A stretch of DNA of 64,000 nucleotides, from the NCBI GenBank assembly GCA_950106755.1, contig OX467089.1, positions 746,501 through 810,500 of the forward strand. Reading direction: 5' to 3'. This DNA comes from Climacium dendroides. Its lineage: Eukaryota > Streptophyta > Bryopsida > Hypnales > Climaciaceae. Below are positions 12,628 through 21,394 of this stretch, piece by piece (positions within the stretch are counted from its first letter, which is position 1; every line of letters starts with the position of its first letter). Made by a program: the position numbers and the translations under genes. The notes under the pieces are model-generated. The model was not told where the DNA came from, did no database searches, and saw only the letters and a program-made list of their open reading frames with translations.

Positions 12628-13679
12628 GCAACTTGCACAACATGTTTCCCATTTTTTTGTAAGTGAACTTCATGAGGTTACATATTGTTGGACACTAAAG
12701 TACAAGGCTAGATTCATGCCCCAATTTTTACTTTCACGTAGGAGGTCTTTCAAAGTGACCACCAATTGCATTTTCTTTTGGAATTCGTGACTTTATGAAT
12801 AATTGCACCGTGCACAACATGTTTCCCATTTTTTTTTACGTGAATATCATGAGGTTACATTTTGTTGGACACTAAAGTAGAGGGCTAGTTCATGCTCCAA
12901 TTTTTACTTTCACGTACGAGGTCATTCAAAGTGACCGCCAATTGCATTTGTTTTTAAATTCATGACTTTATGAATAATTGCAACTTGCACAACATGTTTC
13001 CCATTTCTCTTAAGTGAACTTCATGAGGTTACATATTGTTGGACACTAAAGTAGAGGGCTAGGTTCATGTTCCAATTTTTACTTTCACGTACGAGGTCAT
13101 TCAAAGCAACCACCAATTGCATTTGTTTTTGAATTCATGACTTTATGAATAATTGCAACTTGCAGAACATGTTTCCCATTTCTTTTAAGTGAACTTCATG
13201 AGGTTACATATTGCTGGACACTAAAGTAGAGGGCTAGGTTCATGTTCCAATTTTTACTTTCACGTACGAGGTCATTCAAAGCAACCACCAATTGCATTTG
13301 TTTTTGAATTCGTGACTTTATGAATAATTGCACCGTGCACAACATGTTTCCCATTTCTTTTAAGTGAACTTCATGAGGTTACATATTGCTGGACACTAAA
13401 GTAGAGGGCTAGGTTCATGTTCCAATTTTTACTTTCACGTACGAGGTCATTCAAAGCAACCACCAATTGCATTTGTTTTTGAATTCGTGACTTTATGAAT
13501 AATTGCACCGTGCACAACATGTTTCCCATTTCTTTTAAGTGAACTTCATGAGGTTACATATTGTTGGACACTAAAGTAGAGGGCTAGGTTCATGTTCCAA
13601 TTTTTACTTTCACGTACGAGGTCATTCAAAGTGACCATCAATTGCATTTGTTTTTGAATTCATGACTTTATAAATAACT
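12628..13679. repeat. A-type 6-monomer unit, copy 3 (1,052 bp)
   Basis: As the 877-bp units but with one extra monomer: two consecutive copies carry the private base change catattgctggac. The opening monomer now reads aggaggtctttc. The final monomer has gactttataaataactgc. Confidence 0.89.
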
Positions 13680-14731
13680 GCAACTTGCACAACATGTTTC
13701 CCATTTTTTTGTAAGTGAACTTCATGAGGTTACATATTGTTGGACACTAAAGTACAAGGCTAGATTCATGCCCCAATTTTTACTTTCACGTAGGAGGTCT
13801 TTCAAAGTGACCACCAATTGCATTTTCTTTTGGAATTCGTGACTTTATGAATAATTGCACCGTGCACAACATGTTTCCCATTTTTTTTTACGTGAATATC
13901 ATGAGGTTACATTTTGTTGGACACTAAAGTAGAGGGCTAGTTCATGCTCCAATTTTTACTTTCACGTACGAGGTCATTCAAAGTGACCGCCAATTGCATT
14001 TGTTTTTAAATTCATGACTTTATGAATAATTGCAACTTGCACAACATGTTTCCCATTTCTCTTAAGTGAACTTCATGAGGTTACATATTGTTGGACACTA
14101 AAGTAGAGGGCTAGGTTCATGTTCCAATTTTTACTTTCACGTACGAGGTCATTCAAAGCAACCACCAATTGCATTTGTTTTTGAATTCATGACTTTATGA
14201 ATAATTGCAACTTGCAGAACATGTTTCCCATTTCTTTTAAGTGAACTTCATGAGGTTACATATTGCTGGACACTAAAGTAGAGGGCTAGGTTCATGTTCC
14301 AATTTTTACTTTCACGTACGAGGTCATTCAAAGCAACCACCAATTGCATTTGTTTTTGAATTCGTGACTTTATGAATAATTGCACCGTGCACAACATGTT
14401 TCCCATTTCTTTTAAGTGAACTTCATGAGGTTACATATTGCTGGACACTAAAGTAGAGGGCTAGGTTCATGTTCCAATTTTTACTTTCACGTACGAGGTC
14501 ATTCAAAGCAACCACCAATTGCATTTGTTTTTGAATTCGTGACTTTATGAATAATTGCACCGTGTACAACATGTTTCCCATTTCTTTTAAGTGAACTTCA
14601 TGAGGTTACATATTGTTGGACACTAAAGTAGAGGGCTAGGTTCATGTTCCAATTTTTACTTTCACGTACGTGGTCATTCAAAGTGACCATCAATTGCATT
14701 TGTTTTTGAATTCATGACTTTATGAATAACT
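13680..14731. repeat. A-type 6-monomer unit, copy 4 (1,052 bp)
   Basis: Same six types as copy 3, including the doubled gctggac monomer. Private changes are gtgtacaac and cgtacgtggtc in the last monomer. Confidence 0.89.
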
Positions 14732-15608
14732 GCAACTTGCACAACATGTTTCCCATTTTTTTGTAAGTGAACTTCATGAGGTTACATATTGTTGGACACT
14801 AAAGTACAAGGCTAGATTCATGCCCCAATTTTTACTTTCACGTAGGAGGTCTTTCAAAGTGACCACCAATTGCATTTTCTTTTGGAATTCGTGACTTTAT
14901 GAATAATTGCACCGTGCACAACATGTTTCCCATTTTTTTTTACGTGAATATCATGAGGTTACATTTTGTCGGACACTAAAGTAGAGGGCTAGTTCATGCT
15001 CCAATTTTTACTTTCACGTACGAGGTCATTCAAAGTGACCGCCAATTGCATTTGTTTTTAAATTCATGACTTTATGAATAATTGCAACTTGCACAACATG
15101 TTTCCCATTTCTCTTAAGTGAACTTCATGAGGTTACATATTGTTGGACACTAAAGTAGAGGGCTAGGTTCATGTTCCAATTTTTACTTTCACGTACGAGG
15201 TCATTCAAAGCAACCACCAATTGCATTTGTTTTTGAATTCATGACTTTATGAATAATTGCAACTTGCACAACATGTTTCCCATTTCTTTTAAGTGAACTT
15301 CATGAGGTTACATATTGCTGGACACTAAAGTAGAGGGCTAGGTTCATGTTCCAATTTTTACTTTCACGTACGAGGTCATTCAAAGCAACCACCAATTGCA
15401 TTTGTTTTTGAATTCGTGACTTTATGAATAATTGCACCGTGCACAACATGTTTCCCATTTCTTTTAAGTGAACTTCATGAGGTTACATATTGTTGGACAC
15501 TAAAGTAGAGGGCTAGATTCATGTTCCAATTTTTACTTTCACGTACGAGGTCATTCAAAGTGACCATCAATTGCATTTGTTTTTGAAATCATGACTTTAT
15601 GAATAACT
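14732..15608. repeat. A-type 5-monomer unit, copy 5 (877 bp)
   Basis: Five-monomer form carrying a single gctggac monomer, so the extra monomer of copies 3 and 4 is absent. A private ttttgaaatcatgac near the end destroys the EcoRI hexamer. Confidence 0.87.
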
Positions 15609-17541
15609 GCAACTTGCACAACATGTTTCCCATTTTTTTGTAAGTGAACTTCATGAGGTTACATATTGTTGGACACTAAAGTAGAGGGCTAGGTTCATGT
15701 TCCAATTTTTACTTTCACGTACGAGGTCATTCAAAGTGACCATCAATTGCATTTGTTTTTGAATTCGTGACTTTATGAATAATTGCAACTTGCACAACAT
15801 GTTTCCCATTTCTTTTAAGTGAACTTCATGAGGTTACATATTGCTGGACACTAAAGTAGAGGGCTAGGTTCATGTTCCAATTTTTACTTTCACGTACGAG
15901 GTCATTCAAAGCAACCACCAATTGCATTTGTTTTTGAATTCGTGACTTTATGAATAATTGCACCGTGCACAACATGTTTCCCATTTCTTTTAAGTGAACT
16001 TCATGAGGTTACATATTGTTGGACACTAAAGTAGAGGGCTAGGTTCATGTTCCAATTTTTACTTTCACGTACGAGGTCATTCAAAGTGACCATCAATTGC
16101 ATTTGTTTTTGAATTCATGACTTTATGAATAATTGCAACTTGCACAACATGTTTCCCATTTTTTTGTAAGTGAACTTCATGAGGTTACATATTGTTGGAC
16201 ACTAAAGTAGAGGGCTAGGTTCATGTTCCAATTTTTACTTTCACGTACGAGGTCATTCAAAGCAACCACCAATTGCATTTGTTTTTGAATTCATGACTTT
16301 ATGAATAACTGCAACTTGCACAACATGTTTCCCATTTTTTTGTAAGTGAACTTCATGAGGTTACATATTGTTGGACACTAAAGTACAAGGCTAGATTCAT
16401 GCCCCAATTTTTACTTTCACGTAGGAGGTCTTTCAAAGTGACCACCAATTGCATTTTCTTTTGGAATTCGTGACTTTATGAATAATTGCACCGTGCACAA
16501 CATGTTTCCCATTTTTTTTTACGTGAATATCATGAGGTTACATATTGTTGGACATTAAAGTACAAGGCTAGATTCATGCCCCAATTTTTACTTTCACGTA
16601 CGAGGTCATTCAAAGCAACCACCAATTGCATTTGTTTTTGAATTCGTGACTTTATGAATAATTGCAACTTGCACAACATGTTTCCCATTTCTTTTAAGTG
16701 AACTTCATGAGGTTACATATTGTTGGACACTAAAGTAGAGGGCTAGGTTCATGTTCCAATTTTTACTTTCACGTACGAGGTCATTCAAAGCAACCACCAA
16801 TTGCATTTGTTTTTGAATTCGTGACTTTATGAATAATTGCAACTTGCACAACATGTTTCCCATTTTTTTTTACGTGAACTTCATGAGGTTACATATTGTT
16901 GGACACTAAAGTAGAGGGCTAGGTTCATGTTCCAATTTTTACTTTCACGTACGAGGTCATTCAAAGTGACCATCAATTGCATTTGTTTTTGAATTCATGA
17001 CTTTATGAATAATTGCAACTTGCACAACATGTTTCCCATTTTTTTGTAAGTGAATTTCATGAGGTTACATATTGTTGGACACTAAAGTACAAGGCTAGAT
17101 TCATGCCCCAATTTTTACTTTCACGTAGGAGGTCATTCAAAGTGACCACCAATTGCATTTTTTTTTGGAATTCGTGACTTTATGAATAATTGCACCGTGC
17201 ACAACATGTTTCCCATTTTTTTTTACGTGAATATCATGAGGTTACATTTTGTTCGACACTAAAGTAGAGGGCTAGTTCATGCTCCAATTTTTACTTTCAC
17301 GTACGAGGTCATTTAAAGTGACCGCCAATTGCATTTTTTTTTAAATTCATGACTTTATGAATAATTGCAACTTGCACAACATGTTTCCCATTTCTCTTAA
17401 GTGAACTTCATGAGGTTACATATTGTTGGACACTAAAGTAGAGGGCTAGGTTCATGTTCCAATTTTTACTTTCACGTACGAGGTCATTCAAAGCAACCAC
17501 CAATTGCATTTGTTTTTGAATTCATGACTTTATGAATAATT
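15609..17541. repeat. Mixed A monomers flanking the A/B boundary (11 units)
   Basis: Types from the preceding units appear in irregular order, including one copy of the cattttcttttgg opener at 16,311 and a monomer at about 16,487 that joins an a2-like left end to catattgttggacatta and tacaaggctag. Array edges with scrambled order are common where homogenisation is weak; that explanation is inference. Confidence 0.75.
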
Positions 17542-17716
17542 GCAACTTGGACAACATGTTTCCCATTTTTTTGTAAGTGAACTTCATGAGGTTACATATT
17601 GTTGGACACTAAAGTACAAGGCTAGATTCATGCCCCAATTTTTGCTTTCACGTACGCGGTCAATCAAAGTGACCACCAATTGCATTTTTTTTGAATTCGT
17701 GACTTTATGAATAATT
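17542..17716. repeat. Chimeric A/B monomer at the subfamily boundary
   Basis: The first bases are B-like (cttggacaac). The left and middle are A-like (ttttttgtaagtgaactt, catattgttgg, tacaaggctagattc). From cgtacgcggtc on it is B (gcattttttttgaattcg). Everything to the left is A and everything to the right is B, so this one monomer contains the switch. It also has private changes tttttgctttc and ggtcaatcaaag. Confidence 0.85.
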
Positions 17717-18409
17717 GCAACTTGGACAACATGTTTCCTATTTTTTTTTCCCGTGAATTTTATGAGGTTACATTTTGTTGGACACTAAAGTACAGGGCTA
17801 GGTTCATGCCCAAATTTTTACTTTCAGGTATGAGGTTATCAAAGTGACCACCAATTGCATTTTTTTTGAATTCGTGACTTTATGAATAATTGCAACTTGG
17901 ACAACATGTTTCCTATTTTTTTTTACGTGAATTTCCTGAGGTTACATTTTGTTGGACACTAAAGTACAGGGCTAGGTTCATGCCCCAATTTTTACTTTCA
18001 CGTACGCGGTCATTCAAAGTGACCAACAATTGCATTTTTTTTGAATTCGTGACTTTATGAATAATTGCAACTTGGACAACATGTTTCCTATTTTTTTTTA
18101 CGTGAATTTTATGAGGTTACATTTTGTTGGACACTAAAGTACAGGGCTAGTTTCATGCCCCAATTTTTACTTCCACGTACGCGGTCATTCAAAGTGACCA
18201 CCAATTGCATTTTTCTTGAATTCATGACTTTATGAATACTTGCAACTTGGACAACATGTTTCCCATTTTTTTTTCCCGTGAATTTTATGAGGTTACATTT
18301 TGTTGGACACTAAAGTACAGGGCTAGGTTCATGCCCCAATTTTTACTTTCACGTACGCGGTCATTCAAAGTGACCACCAATTGCATTTTTCTTGAATTCG
18401 TGACTTTAT
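17717..18409. repeat. First B monomers after the boundary
   Basis: Four ordinary to divergent B monomers. The first (17,717-17,891) has ctttcaggtatgaggttatc in place of the usual acg-cggtcattc segment, a change shared only with a divergent type at 46-48 kb. No longer-range repeat was seen here. Confidence 0.75.
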
Positions 18410-18669
18410 GAATAATTGCAACTTGGACAACATGTTTCCTATTTTTTTTTACGTGAATTTTATGAGGTTACATTTTGTTGGACACTAAAGTACAGGGCTA
18501 GGTTCATGCCCCAATTTTTACTTTCACGTACGCGGTCATTCAAAGTGACCACCAATTGCATTTTTTTTGAATTCGTGACTTTATGAATAATTGCAACTTG
18601 GACAACATGTTTCCTATTTTTTTTTACGTGAATTTTATGAGGTTACATTTTGTTGGACACTAAAGTACA

Positions 18670-18686
18670 GGGCTAGGTTCATGCCC
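18670..18686. repeat. B-specific dyad gggc-N9-gccc (representative copy)
   Basis: The B bases tacagggctagg and catgcccca create four-base GC arms around taggttcat. Subfamily A has catgttccaa at this place and lacks the right arm. It is absent in the cataccccaa variant. Confidence 0.7.
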
Positions 18687-18708
18687 CAATTTTTACTTTC
18701 ACGTACGC

Positions 18709-18725
18709 GGTCATTCAAAGTGACC
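18709..18725. repeat. Conserved dyad ggtcattcaaagtgacc (representative copy)
   Basis: Five-base perfect arms (ggtca/tgacc); on a transcript a G-U pair and one more A-U pair would extend this to seven pairs with a three-base loop. Present in most B and many A monomers. It is broken in the aaagcaacc A type and by the ggttatc deletion, so it is common but not universal. Confidence 0.8.
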
Positions 18726-18743
18726 ACCAATTGCATTTTTTTT

Positions 18744-18749
18744 GAATTC
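18744..18749. other. EcoRI hexamer conserved once per monomer (representative copy)
   Basis: gaattc occurs at the same place in the large majority of monomers of both subfamilies. It is lost in a2-like monomers (aaattc), the gtatttgtgactcta type, the gaatttgtgac type and single cases such as 15,585 (gaaatc). Digestion should give a ladder of about 175 bp. Confidence 0.88.
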
Positions 18750-19469
18750 GTGACTTTATGAATAATTGCAACTTGGACAACATGTTTCCCATTTTTTTTT
18801 CCCGTGAATTTTATGAGGTTACATTTTGTTGGACACTAAAGTACAGGGCTAGGTTCATGCCCCAATTTTTACTTTCACGTACGCGGTCATTCAAAGTGAC
18901 CACCAATTGCATTTTTCTTGAATTCGTGACTTTATGAATATTTGCAACTTGGACAACATGTTTCCTATTTTTTTTTACGTGAATTTTATGAGGTTACATT
19001 TTGTTGGACACTAAAGTACAGGGCTAGGTTCATGCCCCAATTGTTACTTTCACGTACGCGGTCATTCAAAGTGACCACCAATTGCATTTTTCTTGAATTC
19101 GTGACTTTATGAATACTTGCAACTTGGACAACATGTTTCCCATTTTTTTTTCCCGTGAATTTTATGAGGTTCATTTTGTTGGACACTAAAGTACAGGGCT
19201 AGGTTCATGCCCCAATTTTTACTTTCACGTACGCGGTCATTCAAAGTGACCACCAATTGCATTTTTCTTGAATTCGTAACTTTATGAATAATTGCAACTT
19301 GGACAACATGTTTCCTATTTTTTTTTACGTGAATTTTATGAGGTTACATTTTGTTGGACACTAAAGTACAGGGCTAGGTTCATGCCCCAATTTTTACTTC
19401 CACGTACGCGGTCATTCAAAGTGACCACCAATTGCATTTTTTTTTGAATTCATGACTTTATGAATAATT

Positions 19470-19644
19470 GCAACTTGGACAACATGTTTCCCATTTTTTT
19501 GTAAGTGAACTTCATGAGGTTACATATTGTTGGACACTAAAGTACAAGGCTAGATTCATGATCCAATTTTTACTTTCACGTACGCGGTCATTCAAAGTGA
19601 CCACCAATTGCATTTTTTTTGAATTCGTGACTTTATGAATAATT
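19470..19644. repeat. A/B chimeric monomer inside B, copy 1
   Basis: Left part is A (ttttttgtaagtgaactt, catattgttgg, tacaaggctagattc). It has a private catgatccaa and a B right part (cgtacgcggtc, gcattttttttgaattcg). It resembles the boundary monomer at 17,542 but lies 1.9 kb inside the B domain. Confidence 0.82.
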
Positions 19645-20694
19645 GCAACTTGGACAACATGTTTCCTATTTTTTTTTACGTGAATTTTATGAGGTTACAT
19701 TTTGTTGGACACTAAAGTACAGGGCTAGATTCTTGCCCCAATTTTTACTTTCACGTACGCGGTCATTCAAAGTGACCACCAATTGCATTTTTTTTGAATT
19801 CGTGACTTTATGAATAATTGCAACTTGGACAACATGTTTCCTATTTTTTTTTACGTGAATTTCCTGAGGTTACATTTTGTTGGACACTAAAGTACAGGGC
19901 TAGGTTCATGCCCCAATTTCTACTTTCACGTACGCGGTCATTCAAAGTGACCACCAATTGCATTTTTTTTGAATTCGTGACTTTATGAATAATTGCAACT
20001 TGGACAACATGTTTCCTACTTTTTTTTACGTGAATTTCCTGAGGTTACATTTTGTTGGACACTAAAGTACAGGGCTAGGTTCATGCCCCAATTTTTACTT
20101 TCACGTACGCGGTCATTCAAAGTGACCACCAATTGCATTTTTTTTGAGTTCGTGACTTTATGAATAATTGCAACTTGGACAACATGTTTCCTATTTTTTT
20201 TTACGTGAATTTTATGAGGTTACATTTTGTTGGACACTAAAGTACAGGGCTAGGTTCATGCCCCAATTTTTACTTCCACGTACGCGGTCATACAAAGTGA
20301 CCACCAATTGCATTTTTTTTGAATTCGTGACTTTATGAATAATTGCAACTTGGACAACATGTTTCCTATTTTTTTTTACGTGAATTTTATGAGGTTACAT
20401 TTTGTTGGACACTAAAGTACAGGGCTAGGTTCATGCCCCAATTTTTACTTTCACGTACGCGGTCATTCAAAGTGACCACCAATTGCATTTTTTTTGTATT
20501 TGTGACTCTATGAATAATTGCAACTTGGACAACATGTTTCCCATTTTTTTTTACGTGAATTTCATGAGGTTACATTTTGTTGGACACTAAAGTACAGGGC
20601 TAGGTTCATGCCCCAATTTCTACTTTCACGTACGCGGTCATTCAAAGTGACCACCAATTGCATTTTTTTTGAATTCGTGACTTTATGAATAATT

Positions 20695-20710
20695 CCAAGT
20701 GAACTTGCAC
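20695..20710. repeat. Longer-start B variant ccaagtgaacttgcac, first of 21 copies
   Basis: Copies located at 20695, 20874, 23680, 23859, 25265, 26671, 27376, 27555, 29665, 30370, 30549, 35288, 37746, 40030, 41086, 42666, 43898, 44954, 46185, 47415 and 47944. Many are images of one another under the large duplications. They are usually followed by acttgaatttcatgagg. The type ends before 48 kb and is replaced by the gcaag form after 53 kb. Confidence 0.85.
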
Positions 20711-21394
20711 AACATGTTTCCCATTTTTTTTACTTGAATTTCATGAGGTTACATTTTGTTGGACACTAAAGTACAGGGCTAGGTTCATGCCCCAATTTTT
20801 ACTTTCACGTACGCGGTCATTCAAAGTGACCACCAATTGCATTTTTTTTGAATTCGTGACTTTATGAATAATTCCAAGTGAACTTGCACAACATGTTTCC
20901 CATTTTTTTTACTTGAATTTCATGAGGTTACATTTTGTTGGACACTAAAGTACAGGGCTAGGTTCATGCCCCAATTTTTACTTTCACGTACGCGGTCATT
21001 CAAAGTGACCACCAATTGCATTTTTCTTGAATTCGTGACTTTATGAATAATTGCAACTTGGACAACATGTTTCCTATTTTTTATTACGTGAATTTTATGA
21101 GTTTACATTTTGTTGGACACTAAAGTACAGGGCTAGGTTCATGCCCCAATTTTTACTTTCACGTACGCGGTCATTCAAAGTGACCACCAATGGCATTTTT
21201 TTTGAATTCGTGACTTTATGAATAATTGCAACTTGGACAACATGTTTCCTATTTTTTTTTACGTGAATTTTATGAGGTTACATTTTGTTGGACACTAAAG
21301 TACAGGGCTAGGTTCATGCCCCAATTTTTACTTTCACGTACGCGGTCATTCAAAGTAACCACCAATTGCATTTTTTTTGAATTCGTGACTTTAC

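Larger units (their letters stand above)
1..17541. repeat. Satellite subfamily A domain
   Basis: Monomers here mostly carry this set of diagnostic bases: gcaacttgcacaac or gcaccgtgcacaac at the unit start, tttcttttaagtgaactt or ttttttgtaagtgaactt after the palindrome, catattgttgg, agtagagggctagg, catgttccaa, cgtacgaggtc and gcatttgtttttgaattc. A frequent variant replaces aaagtgacc by aaagcaacc. The domain is organised in HORs of 4 to 9 monomers, described separately. Two monomer types inside it, at the start of each HOR, carry B-like bases. It probably extends left beyond the window. Confidence 0.93.
18593..18767. repeat. Representative subfamily B monomer (175 bp)
   Basis: Carries the typical B bases at all diagnostic sites. 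Hand counting over 18,601-18,780 gives 63 G+C of 180, about 35%. Internal landmarks: T-runs at 18,617-18,625, 18,690-18,694 and 18,736-18,743; an inverted repeat at 18,670-18,686; a second at 18,709-18,725; and the EcoRI hexamer at 18,744-18,749. Confidence 0.87.
18410..21394. repeat. B duplication of 2,985 bp (17 monomers), copy 1
   Basis: Every marker checked recurs exactly 2,985 bases later. These include a 2-bp loss giving gaggttcatttt (near 19,168), cgtaactttatg, cttccacg, cctactttttttt, gagttcgtgac, ggtcatacaaag, gtatttgtgactcta and two consecutive ccaagtgaacttgcac monomers. The left junction is sharp: position 18,409 is t while its partner 21,394 is c. Confidence 0.9.

Noticed and set aside
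18617..18625. T-runs as retrotransposon poly(A) tails on the reverse strand
   Set aside because: They recur at fixed places in every monomer, vary only by a base or two, and are not next to any element sequence or target-site duplication. They belong to the monomer.
18675..18685. ggttcatgccc resembles a tRNA B-box, suggesting a tRNA or SINE origin
   Set aside because: It mismatches the B-box core at two or more key bases. No A-box lies at the right distance upstream, and no cloverleaf arms can be drawn. Subfamily A departs further (catgttcc).
18745..18761. aattcgtgactttatga as a CENP-B box
   Set aside because: Only the ttcg part fits; the required a and cggg further right are absent. The other strand gave no match either.
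18986..19186. Reverse-strand reading frames of 63-66 codons repeated through B
   Set aside because: They run antisense through satellite monomers and appear where a small indel (such as the 2-bp loss near 19,168 or cccataaattt) happens to keep the frame open. No start context, domain or neighbouring gene supports coding.
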